Numbered from the stretch's first letter, positions 39,594 to 50,367 are shown. The stretch: 64,000 nucleotides of DNA from Bacillus sp. EB600 (GCF_024494385.1 NZ_JAEVLT010000021.1:20455-84454); one strand, 5' to 3'. The notes: a model not told the origin generated them from the letters alone. A program made the numbers and translations.

Positions 39594-39610
39594 TTGGCAC
39601 AATTATTGCA
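39594..39610 (+). promoter_or_regulatory. Sigma-54 promoter of the MFS transporter operon
   Basis: TTGGCACAATTATTGCA has GG and GC ten bases apart, matching the -24/-12 consensus. It lies about 150 bases before the transporter start, leaving a leader that may hold activator sites. Confidence 0.88.
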
Positions 39611-39760
39611 ATAAATAAAAGTGAAGGAGAAAATTATAAAATCACCTTACTTTTGTAAACGATTTCAATGATGTTGAATGAGGGGAGAGAAAAAATAAGT
39701 CAAAACAGCAGCGATGTATCAACATTTATCAACAATTTTATCTAAAAAGGATGGGATGAT

Positions 39761-41041
39761 ATGAACAAAAACGGAAAGATTTTTTATGGTTGGTGGATCG
39801 TGGCAGCGACCTTCATGATTATGACTTTCATCTATGCTCCGATTGCAAACTTGGTTTCCTTATTTATCCTGCCAGTTACGAAAGAACTTAGATTTGCTCC
39901 ATCTCAGTTTATGCTATATTTTACGATAATGGCTTTAGCCGCAATGGCTGTAGGTCCTATTGCAGGCAGACTAATGAAAAAGATGGATATAAGAGTATAT
40001 TTAACCTTATTTATCTTAATTGCAGCTCTTGCATTTGTTGGGTTTTCATTTTCAACTAAACTAATTCACTTTTATCTATTAGCAATCTTAATGGGAGCAG
40101 GCATGGCAGGAGGCGCAATGATTCCTTCATCAGTTCTTATCACAAACTGGTTTAATGAAAAACGAGGTTTATGTTTAGGTATTGCTTTGTCGGGGAGCGG
40201 TTTCGGCGGTGTAATTCTTAGTCCTATAGTTAACTGGCTAATTACGGCCTACGGATGGAGATCAGCCTATCTTGTTTTAGGGATTTTAATAGCTGTCTTA
40301 TTAATTCCATTGGCAGTATTTGTAATAAGATTAAATCCATCTGACAAAGGTCTATCGCCACTAGGCAGTGCAATATCTTTAAAGAGTACACAATTGAATG
40401 TATTAATAGGTACAACCCAAGGTGAAGCATTAAAGTCTGTTTCATTTTGGACTCTTTGTTTAGCTATTTTAGTTGGCGGTATTGTTGTTAATAGTATGCT
40501 AATAAATCTTGCTCCATATTTGGCTGGAATAGGTACATCAGCCAAAACAGCAGCATTGCTTTTATCATTAGGTTCTGCAATGGTAATTGCCGGAAAACTA
40601 TTAGTAGGGCGATTATTTGATAAGCTTGGATTAATCACAACATTATTTATTATTTCGGCAGGAAGTCTGGTAAGTTTTCTATTTTTAATGAAAGCAAACA
40701 TAGTTTTACCAGCTATTCTTTATACAATATTTTCAGGAGTAGGTTCAACGGCTGTTACTGTTACACCTGCATATATGATAGGAGCACTTTTTGGTGAGAA
40801 GGAATATGGAGCAAAATATAGTGTCGTAGCAATATTTATCTCATTAGGTGCAGCCATAACTCCGATTGTATCTGGAGCCATTTATAATTTTAACCATTCA
40901 TATGGTGTAGTCCTAAATTTTTTAATTGCCCTTTCCGTTGTGCAATTTGCATTATTTTTTATTGCAAGTAAAACTAAACCGAAGTTTTCTTCAACCCCAG
41001 ATATTTCAAAAGAAGAAGCGTTTAATTTATCTAGGAGTTAA
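39761..41041 (+). CDS. MFS transporter, oxalate/formate antiporter-like
   Basis: A 426-residue membrane protein with 12 predicted helices. FYGWWIVAATFMIM and GLCLGIALSGSGFGGVILSP are typical of the OFA/monocarboxylate porter branch of the major facilitator superfamily. Substrate unknown; its sigma-54 promoter and the following amidohydrolase genes suggest import of an N-acylated amino acid or a carboxylate. The ATG follows AAGGATGGGAT. Probably co-transcribed with the gene 70 bases downstream. Confidence 0.88.
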   Translation: MNKNGKIFYGWWIVAATFMIMTFIYAPIANLVSLFILPVTKELRFAPSQFMLYFTIMALAAMAVGPIAGRLMKKMDIRVYLTLFILIAALAFVGFSFSTKLIHFYLLAILMGAGMAGGAMIPSSVLITNWFNEKRGLCLGIALSGSGFGGVILSPIVNWLITAYGWRSAYLVLGILIAVLLIPLAVFVIRLNPSDKGLSPLGSAISLKSTQLNVLIGTTQGEALKSVSFWTLCLAILVGGIVVNSMLINLAPYLAGIGTSAKTAALLLSLGSAMVIAGKLLVGRLFDKLGLITTLFIISAGSLVSFLFLMKANIVLPAILYTIFSGVGSTAVTVTPAYMIGALFGEKEYGAKYSVVAIFISLGAAITPIVSGAIYNFNHSYGVVLNFLIALSVVQFALFFIASKTKPKFSSTPDISKEEAFNLSRS

Positions 41042-41110
41042 AAATATTACTAAATTTAAATCATGCCCATTTTTAAGATGGGTAAATCTAAAAAGGTAAG
41101 GAGTATTCTA

Positions 41111-42298
41111 ATGAATCGTACTTTAACAACCAATAATATTTTATCACTCTCAGAAGATATGAAAGAGGAGCTAGTCAAACACCGTCGATATCTTCATCAA
41201 AACCCAGAAATTGGATTTGAATTACCAAATACAGTTGCATACGTTGAAGAAACCTTGAAAAGTATGGGGCTACAACCTAAAAAAGTCGGAAAAGCTGGTT
41301 TAGTGGTAACTATTGGTAATGGAAATGGAAAAACTATTTTATTAAGAGGAGACATGGATGCTTTACCGATGGTGGAAACTACAGATTTGCCTTTTAAATC
41401 CGCTAATGAATTCATGCATGCTTGTGGTCATGATATCCATACGACATTCATGCTCGGGGCGGCAAAGCTGTTAAAGGAAAAAGAAAATGAGATGAATGGA
41501 ACCGTCAAAATCATGTTTCAGCCTGCTGAGGAAATTGGGGCAGGAGCAAAGGACATGGTTGCAAATGGGTTATTGGAAAATCCGAAAGTAGATGCCGCAC
41601 TTGCCCTGCATGTTGACCCGGAATTAGAAGTCGGCAAATTTGGTTACAAACCGGGGATAGCTGCCTCATCGTTAGATGGTTTTTTCTTAAAAGTACAGGG
41701 AAAAGGCGGCCATAGTTCTGAGCCTCATAAAGCAATTGATCCATTAATGATTGTCAATACAATATACAGTCAATTGAATACTTTAGTTGGGAAAGAAGTT
41801 GCTCCACAGGAAACAGCTGTACTCGTTATTGGCAGAATGGGAGGTGGTACTGTTGCCAATATTATTCCTGATAAGGCACATCTTGATGCGACTTTACGTA
41901 CCTTCAATCCGGAAGTAAGGGAACATCTGTTTAAAAGAATCCCAGAAATTATTGATTTAACAGTAAAAATGATGCGTGGCACATATAATCTTGAAACTCT
42001 CTCAACTCCATCCCTATTTAATAATGCAGAATTGTGTGAACAAATGGCACCTTATGTAAAAGAAGTGATTGGTGAAAATAACCTTGAAGTAAACGAGAAA
42101 CCGTTAGCCGGTACAGAGGACTTCTCCTATATCAGCAATATTGTCCCAACGATGTTCATGTGGGCTGGCGCCAATGGATTGGGAGATAACAATTATCCGC
42201 TCCATAATCCGAACGTCGTATTGGATGAAGGGGTTATTCCATTGGGAGTAGCGGTTGTGGTGAATACTGCTTTAAACTGGATTAATAATTCGAAATAA
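41111..42298 (+). CDS. M20D-family amidohydrolase, intact copy
   Basis: A 395-residue metallo-amidase like hippurate or N-acyl-amino-acid hydrolases. Metal ligands are visible: Cys105 and His107 (HACGHDIHTT), Glu140 and Glu141 (FQPAEEIGAGA), His167 (ALHVDP) and a C-terminal His (NYPLHNPN). The dimerisation domain has GKGGHSSEPHKAIDP. AAGGAG precedes ATG 41111; the frame upstream to 41063 is rejected. It is the intact sister of the TnpB-interrupted copy at 29187. Confidence 0.93.
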   Translation: MNRTLTTNNILSLSEDMKEELVKHRRYLHQNPEIGFELPNTVAYVEETLKSMGLQPKKVGKAGLVVTIGNGNGKTILLRGDMDALPMVETTDLPFKSANEFMHACGHDIHTTFMLGAAKLLKEKENEMNGTVKIMFQPAEEIGAGAKDMVANGLLENPKVDAALALHVDPELEVGKFGYKPGIAASSLDGFFLKVQGKGGHSSEPHKAIDPLMIVNTIYSQLNTLVGKEVAPQETAVLVIGRMGGGTVANIIPDKAHLDATLRTFNPEVREHLFKRIPEIIDLTVKMMRGTYNLETLSTPSLFNNAELCEQMAPYVKEVIGENNLEVNEKPLAGTEDFSYISNIVPTMFMWAGANGLGDNNYPLHNPNVVLDEGVIPLGVAVVVNTALNWINNSK

Positions 42299-42366
42299 AT
42301 TATATATTTTTATAAATGAAAAAAGGAATACCAGAGATTTACTGTTTATAAATGGAGGATGTAAAA

Positions 42367-43481
42367 TTGGAAAACAAAAATCTTGAGTTGGCGATTCAGC
42401 TTCGTCATGAACTTCACGCATATCCAGAATTATCAAATCATGAAGTTTGGACTAAACAGCATCTGGTCGATTTCCTCAGAGCAAACACAAAGCTTGAAAT
42501 TGTTGACAGAGGACGTTGGTTCTATGCTGTCTATCATTCCAAAGTAGGGAAAAGAAATGTAGCATTCCGCGCGGACTTTGATGCACTGCCAATCGAAGAA
42601 ACGATCGATCTTCCGTACGGTTCTAAGTGCCCTGGAGTTTCTCATAAATGTGGACATGACGGGCACTCTGCAACTTTAGCAGGCTTTGCTCTTGAAATTG
42701 ATCAGAAGGGATCAGACAATAATATTTTCTTCCTGTTCCAGCATGCGGAGGAGACAGGTGATGGTGCTGCTGAATGCTCTGTTTTCATCAAGGAAAATGA
42801 CATTGATGAAATTTTTGGCTGGCACAATATGAGTGGATTTCCTCACAATGTCGTTCATGTCATTGATGGAACGGCGCACTGTGCATCTAAAGGTATGACC
42901 ATCCATATGGAAGGTGTTCCATCTCACGCGAGTGAACCTGAGAAGGGTATAAATCCAACATTTGCCATTTCAAAGGTAATCGATGCCATTCCTAGTTTCA
43001 TTGATTCTAAGATTAATAAGGGTCTGGTTCTTTGCACAATAGTCCATGTAGAAATCGGTACAAAAGCATTCGGTGTTAATGCCAGCCAAGGCACACTTCG
43101 AATGACCATTCGTGCACTGTACGAAGTAGAGTTGGACAGACTTCAAAAAAATCTTGAAGATGTTGCAAAATCTGAAGCGGAGAAATATGGACTAAAGGTG
43201 AGCTTCGAATATCAGGATGAATTCCCGGAAACTTTAACCACAAGGAAAGCACTAACAAAGTTCGATACGTTTGCAATGAGAAAAACATTCCTTTTGTAGA
43301 GCTTCAGGAAGCATTCCGTGGTTCCGAAGATTACGGTCACTACACGAAACTTACAAAAGGCTCCTATTTTTATATTGGAAACGGCGAAGACTATGCGAAC
43401 CTGCACAGTTACGAGTATGACTTCAAAGACGATCTCATTGAAACGGCAGTTGAAATGTTCAAAGGTGTTGCTGAACTGTAA
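42367..43481 (+). pseudogene. Second M20 amidohydrolase (AmhX-like), single frameshift
   Basis: The TTG start follows GGAGG. Metal motifs are HKCGHDGHSAT, FQHAEETGDGA and GWHNMSG. Frame one runs to 43299, but from about 43240 the family sequence continues in another frame (HKESTNKVRYVC, then FVELQEAFRGSEDYGHYTKL) to a stop at 43481. One missing base near 43240 explains this. Full length would be about 371 residues. Either a recent mutation or a sequencing error. Confidence 0.88.
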
Positions 43482-43558
43482 AATCTCCTAAAGCAAGTTT
43501 GAATTCTCAGTTAGACCTGCAAACATAAAATAGTACAGTCGAAGAATTCTATCTTAAT

Positions 43559-43590
43559 AAACTGCCCAAATATTTGGGCAGTTTACCTTA
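43559..43590 (+). terminator. Terminator of the amidohydrolase operon
   Basis: AAACTGCCCAAAT and ATTTGGGCAGTTT form a perfect stem with almost no loop. It ends the transport/amidohydrolase unit. The rest of 43482-43817 has no gene. Confidence 0.8.
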
Positions 43591-43817
43591 TTGAAAAGGC
43601 ATTCTGATTTAGCCTATTCAGGTGCTTTTTGTTAATAAACTGAGCCACCTTACAGGTGGGACTTGCGGCTCTTTAATTTAATCATTTATAAATAATCATT
43701 AAGGTGCAATAGCCTCGATTGTCAATCGAATTTCTCTAACTATCTTAATCTTATCCTCTATACCATATTCTTGTAGCTTAACCCTGAAGAATTCCATAGA
43801 AAGGTAGATTCGATACA

Positions 43818-44405
43818 TATGAAAATATTCGGTTATGTCCGTGTATCATCAAAAGAACAAAACGAAGCTAGACAAATGGAGACTATGAGGAAGGAATTGA
43901 AGAACGGGACATATTCATTGATAAGGCCAGCGGTAAAAACTTTGAACGTCCTCAGTATCAATTATTAAAACAAATGGTGCGTGAAGGGGATACGGTTGCA
44001 TTTGATTCCATTACTCGGATGGGACGGAATATGGATGACACAATGAAGGAATATAAATGGTTTGTAGAAAATGGAGTACAGCTGCGTTTCATAAAGGAGC
44101 CTATGATTAACACCAGCAATCGAGCAATACAAACAATCATTTTGACTCTTCTTACTGCATTCGCCGAAAAAGAACGGGAGGAAATCAAGACAAGGCAGGC
44201 TGAGGGGATTGCGGTAGCAAAAGCTCAAGGGAAACACCTGGGCAGACCAAAAACTGAAATTACTCAAGAGATTGAACAAGCATACAAACAATGGAAAGAT
44301 AATGAGATAACAGCAGTTGAGGCTATGAAGAAGGTTAACGTGCCTAGGAGTACATTTTACCGGATAGTAAAGGAATATGAAGAAACGCTGAGCCCTCAAC
44401 ATTGA
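43818..44405 (+). pseudogene. Serine resolvase/invertase, single frameshift
   Basis: Starts MKIFGYVRVSSKEQNEARQ with the catalytic serine of small serine recombinases, then loses frame near 43885. The open part from about 43895 continues ERDIFIDKASGKNFERPQY, the SITRMGRNM catalytic region, AFAEKEREEI, and a C-terminal helix-turn-helix (EAMKKVNVPRSTFYRIVK). One indel separates two otherwise complete halves. Resolvases of this type are common on Bacillus plasmids and Tn3-like elements, which fits the duplicated segment next to it. Confidence 0.85.
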
Positions 44406-44424
44406 TGTGTGAGGGCTTTTTTAT
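44391..44424 (+). terminator. Terminator of the resolvase
   Basis: AGCCCTCA pairs with TGAGGGCT and a T-run follows; the left arm lies in the last codons of the gene. Confidence 0.85.
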
Positions 44425-44639
44425 TTATTTCCTATCCAGAGTATTTGCCGGCAGGAAATAAGCTTTTCATTTTCCAAAACTTCTATTTATTTATAATTCC
44501 CTTTCATCTTTGCAGCTGCTTAAATAAATCTTGTTTTGTCCTATTTGATAGCTTCCAGTCATAACGGCTGTGAAGCTATTTTTTTATTATAGTCCAAGTA
44601 GGAAGGGGATCACCCCTATTTGAATAAGTCTGTTTGAAC

Positions 44640-44986
44640 AAATCTATACATTGATTTTGTTCTGTCAGGGTGTACTCTAATTGAACAAAAAAATGATTAT
44701 TCAAAGGACGTAAAAGAATTGAGAATCTGAAGTTACAGTGGAGGAATACGATGAATATTTATCAGCGGGAAATCAAATGGATATTGTAGAAATTCTTACA
44801 TGCACCACTGAGGTAGATACAGGAAGTGAATTTTGAGACGTTACTGATACTGTTAAAGAAAGCTAGAAGTTTTTGTAGTTGTTTTTTTATAAATTCGTAT
44901 TAATGGCATTAATCAAATTACAAAAGATTAATGGAAAACGGACTTGTAGGATTCAAGGTAATTAAATAACTGAACGGGGGAGGAAT
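44640..44986 (+). repeat. Degenerate repeat unit, copy 3 (leader of the second 336-aa gene)
   Basis: This copy keeps the longest open stretch of the decayed gene: VEEYDEYLSAGNQMDIVEIL then TCTTEVDTGSEF. The end matches copy 2 up to GGGGGAGG before the gene start. The preceding bases 44425-44639 show no gene. Confidence 0.65.
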
Positions 44987-45997
44987 ATGCTTTCATCGGA
45001 TGAAATCGAAAGAGAATTTAGACTTGAAGTGAAATCTAAGAAACTAGCAACTTCGGGGGTCCATCACAAGACAGGGAAGCGTGGCTATACGGGAACCATT
45101 ATTTTTCTTTCTTCATTACTTAGGGGAAAAGAAAAACGTGATTACACAAAACCAGGAAAGGTGCGACAATACAATATGTTTACGTCATTAGTTGATTACG
45201 AAACTTTAAAATCATATTCTCCCGAAATACAAAAGGATATTCTTATTAAATGGAGAGAGCAATTTACTTCAAAAGATATTATCGAAGCATTAGGAATCAA
45301 TCGTACTTCTTATTATGAACTTCTTTATAAGCATGGAATTTTAGAAAGACCGAGCTCCTCAAAAGAGAATAAAGATGTACCGAAAAGAGATAAGCCCGAA
45401 GCAAAGCCCGAAGAAATAATGAGCTTCCAGGACTTAAAATTGTTGCCGAAAGAAAAGCAGTTTCAAATATTGGATGATTACAATGAACGTTTTAATATGC
45501 CTTCGGTTGCTAAGATTTGGGGGAAAGATGATAAAAGCGTTTATAGTCTCCGATATACATTGAGAAAGAGCCTGGAAAAGGCCAAGAAAGAGGAAGCAAA
45601 AGTTAAAGAAAGTGTTGATGAGCATAAACAAATGGATTTGAATATAGGTATCGAGCCGAAAGAAGAAGAAATTTCGGGGGAAAATGAGACACTGACATCT
45701 GCAGAAAGAGAGGAAGTATTAACAGATAATCAAAAAGAATTAGAAAAATTAAAATCAATAGTAGAGCAGTAAGCTCAATTATTACAGAGTTTTATAGAAT
45801 CTCAGAAAACTGGTGAATATGTTGCTACAGCTGTTGAGCCCGTTCAGGAATCTGTTCCTGCCTTTACCATAAAATTTGAAAAAGAGAATGAAGGGTTTAT
45901 TCTCCATCAAGATCTCAAACGATTTATTACCGTTTTAGAGAAAAATCCTGATATATTCAAAGTAGAAGTCAAGATTACAAGAATAGAGGAAATATAA
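44987..45997 (+). pseudogene. Second copy of the 336-residue protein, one nonsense codon
   Basis: Aligns without a gap to the gene at 18021-19031 (both 1011 bases). A CAA to TAA change at 45770-45772 stops translation after 261 codons, in the coiled coil; the rest of the frame then continues open to a stop at 45997 with the same C-terminus (DIFKVEVKITRIEEI). Most other differences are scattered substitutions. The shortened 261-residue product could still be made. Confidence 0.8.
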
Positions 45998-46053
45998 AAT
46001 GGAAAGAAAAGAAGAAATAAGGACGGTCATTACTTTTAAAAGGGGGATTATGA

Positions 46054-46195
46054 ATGGATATTTTAGGTTCTCGGAGCCTGGTTGCAATATCTCTTGTTGA
46101 CTATGGGTGGATGTTTAATTCTCTCCTTTCTATTGTTATTTATATCCAATAAGTATATAAAAAAGAAATTAGATCAAATGGAACAAAATGATTAA
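46054..46195 (+). pseudogene. Small single-span membrane protein, frameshifted
   Basis: AGGGGGAT precedes ATG 46054. MDILGSRSLVAIS continues after a one-base shift as LTMGGCLILSFLLLFISNKY and IKKKLDQMEQND. One membrane helix with a basic tail; family not recognised. Confidence 0.5.
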
Positions 46196-46362
46196 TTAAA
46201 TGGAAACAAACAAGTTAAACAAAAAGATTTTTCAAACAGGAAAAAAGATCCACCCTGGGTATGACTGCCAAGATGGATTTTATGCCGTAAACCAAGGTTT
46301 TAGGGGACGAAATGAATATAATATACAGTGAACTTAAAATGTGATTTGTTAGAGTGTAGAAC

Positions 46363-46583
46363 TTAATTTACATTTTTCAAAGGCAAAAGGTCTTGTTTTA
46401 CAAAAAATGAATTTGGCTTTTTTGCTTTAAGTTTGTCTAGTTCAAAAAAAGTTTTTTATATTCAACAATAGATAATTCTCCATAAATATAACTTTTTTGA
46501 ATATAATCTAGTAATTCATTGGCATGTAATGGGTTTCGTTCTTTTACTAGTTCAAAACGATGTATTAGGTTTTCTAATAACAT
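46363..46583 (-). pseudogene. YppF-like protein, copy 2, frameshifted
   Basis: Nearly identical to 16900-17121 but one A is missing in an A-run near 46448 (seven instead of eight), which shifts the frame. The similarity continues on both sides to about 46760, so this is part of the larger duplicated segment. Confidence 0.75.
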
Positions 46584-47590
46584 AGTAATCACTCATTTCA
46601 TCGGTTTTTTTGAACAATGTATGCGTTTACAATTAGTGTAACATGTATATCGTTTTAAGTTTATTTTTTCGGAAATTCAAACACGGGGTATTTTTTTACA
46701 TATTTATAATAGGTATAGTGACAGGGTAGCCTCTCTAATCCGCAAGATAATTCACATGAAATGTAATTAACGTATCGGATTTTTAGGAGATATTTCTGCT
46801 CACAAAGGAAAGTTATTGATAATCTGTTTTTGTAATTTAACCAGTGCTTTTTAATTGAATTGAATGATAGGTTATCCATTAAATTAAAATTAATTCGCTT
46901 AAAATCGCCTGTAGCAACATAAAAATGGGCAAAAAAAATAGCCTTGGAGCTTTCAAGGGCTTTGCAGCCATTGATGGATATTTTAATGCAAAATAGATAT
47001 CCCCTAACTTTCTACGGAGATCTAATTGATTAAGATAGGTGGAATTAACCCGTGTAGTCTATCTCTTGCTTTTCCTAAATCATTTTTTTCAATGTCATCC
47101 TATATCTTCTTTATAGTTGAACAGGTATCTTTTCTATAAAACACACCTTCTTCTTCACTCCCTGTTAATTGAATACCTTAGAGCTTCGATTCAATTTCTA
47201 AATTTCCTTCTCTTATTTAAGATAATGGCCCGTAACATAAGGAAAGAGCACAATTCTGGAACAATTATCAAGACTAAAGGTGAAAATTCCTTGATTTTAA
47301 AAGGCTCCTACAAATTAGATATGTATAATATGTTGAATTTTCACCAAAAAGGCGTACATTTTTGAACATAATGTACGCCGATTTTTATGGTCTGGTTAAT
47401 GCTGTAGAATCGCTCCCGATTATTGGATAAGAAAAGCATCACATTACGTGCTACTTATACGCACAAAAAGAATCCTTGATTGGAAGCTCCTTTTTATACT
47501 GCTGAACCTTCTCCATCATTTCTAAGTGTAGTCATAAATATAGGAACTTATTGGGATACTGAGTATTATCCGGAATTATTGGAGGAAATT
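46584..47590. other. Interval without supported genes, with an orphan terminator
   Basis: The first 180 bases continue the duplicated segment. GGCGTACATT at 47351 pairs with AATGTACGCC at 47370 and GATTTTT follows: a good terminator with no recognisable gene upstream. A frame at 47117-47365 has no ribosome site or family and is not accepted. Confidence 0.55.
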
Positions 47591-48706
47591 ATGCTTGAAA
47601 AAGGAAAAATAAATGCCAGTGAATTGTTTATAATGGTCATTACCTTTACAATAGGGGCTTCCGTACTTGTCCAGCCGGCCTCTACGGCAACGGTGGCAAA
47701 GCAGGATGCCTGGCTGGTTTCAGCTTCTGCAACCATCATTAGTTTGTTTTTTGCCTATCTCTATAATCAATTAGCCGCCCTTTATCCGTCCATGACCTAT
47801 ATAGAATGTCATGAAAAAATTTTAGGGAAATGGCTCGGAAAAGGCTTGGCACTTCTATTTATTTTCTTTCTTTTTATTCTTTTGTTTGATTTACTAAGAG
47901 AAATCGGGGACTTTTTTGCAACGGAGATATTAACCGAAACCCCAATCGAAGTGATTATGGTGGCTTTTTTATTAACGAGCCTTATAGGTGTCCGGTTAGG
48001 ATTAGAAGTCATCTTCCGGACAGTGGTCATCTTTTTCCCCTGGATTGTAACACTACTTATCTTGCTGTTCTTATTTATTATTCCCGAAATCAAAATAGAA
48101 AATATCTACCCGATTCTCGGTGATGGATTAAAACCTGTTATGAGAGGTATTTACCAAACTCTTACCATTCCTTATGTCCAACTTGTTGTATTCTTAATGG
48201 TCACGCCGTATGTAACGGAAAAAGCAAAAATAAAAAAAGCCTTTTATTGGGGCATTTTCATTGGTGGGCTGATTTTAACCCTTTTTGTTTTGTTCAGCAT
48301 TTTTGTTTTAGGCCCGAATATAACGGCAAGGCAAACCTACCCCTCTTATATGCTGGGGAAAAAAATTAGCCTTGGGAACTTTCGAATCGAAGTGTTTGTT
48401 GCAATTATTTGGATATTAACAATTTATTTCAAGGTAACCGTTTACTATTATGGAATTTCTCTAGGACTCGCTCAGATACTCGGGTTAAGGGACTACCGAA
48501 TTTTGCTATTCCCATTAGCATTTTTAACATTCTCTTTTTCGATTTTTTCCTATTCCAATCTTGTTGAACTTAGTACCTTTATTACCACCACAGCGGTACC
48601 TTTTCTTTATACAGTTACCCTTATTCTGCCGCTGTTATTGTTAGTGATCGGAAAAATTAAATTAAAACGTTCTGCTTCAAAAGTAACTAAACAGCCACTT
48701 AATTGA
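47591..48706 (+). CDS. GerAB-type spore germination permease
   Basis: A 371-residue inner-membrane protein with ten predicted helices and the endospore-germination APC-fold (GKINASELFIMVITFTIGAS; DAWLVSASATIISLFFAYL). GerAB subunits bind germinants such as amino acids within tripartite GerA/GerB/GerC receptors. GGAGG precedes ATG 47591; the upstream in-frame stretch from 47480 is not needed. No gerA or gerC subunit gene is adjacent, so it is an orphan B subunit. Confidence 0.9.
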   Translation: MLEKGKINASELFIMVITFTIGASVLVQPASTATVAKQDAWLVSASATIISLFFAYLYNQLAALYPSMTYIECHEKILGKWLGKGLALLFIFFLFILLFDLLREIGDFFATEILTETPIEVIMVAFLLTSLIGVRLGLEVIFRTVVIFFPWIVTLLILLFLFIIPEIKIENIYPILGDGLKPVMRGIYQTLTIPYVQLVVFLMVTPYVTEKAKIKKAFYWGIFIGGLILTLFVLFSIFVLGPNITARQTYPSYMLGKKISLGNFRIEVFVAIIWILTIYFKVTVYYYGISLGLAQILGLRDYRILLFPLAFLTFSFSIFSYSNLVELSTFITTTAVPFLYTVTLILPLLLLVIGKIKLKRSASKVTKQPLN

Positions 48707-48785
48707 AAAAATTAGATCTTCGATGCACTCTTAAATAACTCCTTCTCTTATCCAAGAAAATGGACCATTAAAAAAGGGGGATATT

Positions 48786-49379
48786 ATTACTTTAGAATTA
48801 CAACCAGAAGAACGCTTAAATGACAAAGAATTAGCAGAAAAGTTTGGAATTAGCCGCACACCTGTTAGGGAAGCACTTAAACGACTTGAGGACGAAGGGC
48901 TTGTTGAGTCCCTTCCAGGGTCATCTACTCGTGTAGCACCAATGAAAATAGAGGAGGCGAAACATGCTTTTACGGTTGTAGAAGTTTTACATGCTTTAGC
49001 TGCTCGACTTGCATGTCCATTATTAAAGGAAAAAGATGTTGAAGAATTAGAGTTTAGTAATAAGGCTTTGCAACTTTCAATTGAAAAAGGTGACGTTATT
49101 AAGGCTATTGAGGCAGATACAGCTTTTCACAATGTGTTCTTAGACGTAGCTGGAAACCCTGAAATCTTATTCGCATTAGAACGTAGTTTACCAAAAATTC
49201 GGCGATTAGAGATTTCACAATTTATTACCCAAAAAGGGTTATATTCGGTTGAGCAACACAATCAAATTATATCAGCTTGTAAAAATCAGGAATACGAAAC
49301 AGTTGTCCGTTTTGTAGAAGAAAACTGGCTAAGTCTTGGCGAACTACTAACGCAAGAAAACGGAGCCGAGGTGAATTAA
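48786..49379 (+). pseudogene. GntR/FCD-family regulator without a clear start
   Basis: The DNA-binding domain is intact from LQPEERLNDKELAEKFGISR and TPVREALKRLEDEGLVESL, followed by an FCD ligand domain (HALAARLACPLL; ADTAFHNVFLDVAGNPE). The frame is open from 48735 but has no ATG, GTG or TTG before the HTH. AAAAAGGGGG at 48771-48780 is well placed for an ATT at 48786. The first ATG, 48942, lies after the HTH. Either a rare ATT start or a 5' truncated gene. It ends two bases before a transporter remnant it probably controlled. Confidence 0.65.
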
Positions 49380-49381
49380 CG

Positions 49382-50355
49382 TTGCAACCCATTTTAATTG
49401 GTATTACTGCAGCCTTCTTTTTTGCTTTTACGTTTGTACTTAATGCATCTATGGAGTTGTCTGGCGGCAGTTGGATTTGGAGCGCATCGCTTCGATATAT
49501 CTTTATGGCCCCGTTTCTCTTGTGTATTGTACTAATTCGCTAAAGTTTCCGGCCACTCCTAAACGAAATGAGAAAACAACCAGGGACATGGGTTTTATGG
49601 GGCTCTGTAGGATTTGGATTATTCTATGCCCCCTTATGTTTTGCATCTGCGTATTCACCTGGTTGGCTTATTGCTGGAACATGGCAATTGACTATTATTT
49701 CAGGTACTTTACTTACACAGTTATTTTTTGAAACGAAATACACAGAGAATGGACCTATACAGATGAGAGGGAAAATTCCCCTGAAAGGTCTTATCATGTC
49801 ACTGATTATTCTGTTAGGTATTGTTTTAATGCAAATGGAACATGCTAAACACCTTTCTTTAGAAAATCTTTATTGGGAGTTATCCCTGTTCTAATCGCAT
49901 CATTTGCCTATCCTTTAGGGAATCGTAAAATGATGGAAGTGTGTGCAGGGAGCTTAGATGCTTATCAACGGGTGTTAGGAATGACTCTTGCAAGTCTCCC
50001 ATTCTGGTTTTTACTTTCTTTGTATGGCATATATACGGTAGGATTGCCAAGTAAGGGACAGAGTCTCCAATCTTTAGTGGTGGCACTTTGTTCTGGAGTC
50101 ATTGCAACTGTCCTATTTTTCGGAGCAACGGATATGGTAAGAGGAAATATGCAAAAATTAGCTGCTGTTGAAGCAACGCAATCAATGGAAGTGCTTTTTA
50201 CGTTAGCTGGGGAACTGCTATTTTTGTCGATACCCACTCGTTCTTTATTATCTTTGTGCGGTATTTTTATCGTTATTCTTGGCATGATTTTGCATAGTTA
50301 TGTTTCAAATCAAAAAGAGGAAAGTCATTTTAAACAGTCAGTGAACTTAAACTAA
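49382..50355 (+). pseudogene. EmrE-type DMT efflux transporter, broken
   Basis: A TTG start behind GAGGTG, two bases after the GntR stop, gives QPILIGITAAFFFAFTFVLN. An in-frame TAA near 49541 and a frameshift near 49870 break a roughly 320-residue, ten-helix transporter of the multidrug-resistance efflux family (GWLIAGTWQLTIISGTLLTQ; VIPVLIASFAYPLGNRKMME). Only two lesions are present. Confidence 0.82.
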
Positions 50356-50367
50356 GCGAAATGGTAC

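Noticed and set aside
47117..47365. 82-residue frame upstream of the orphan terminator
   Set aside because: No ribosome site and no coherent composition; the terminator at 47351 overlaps its end.
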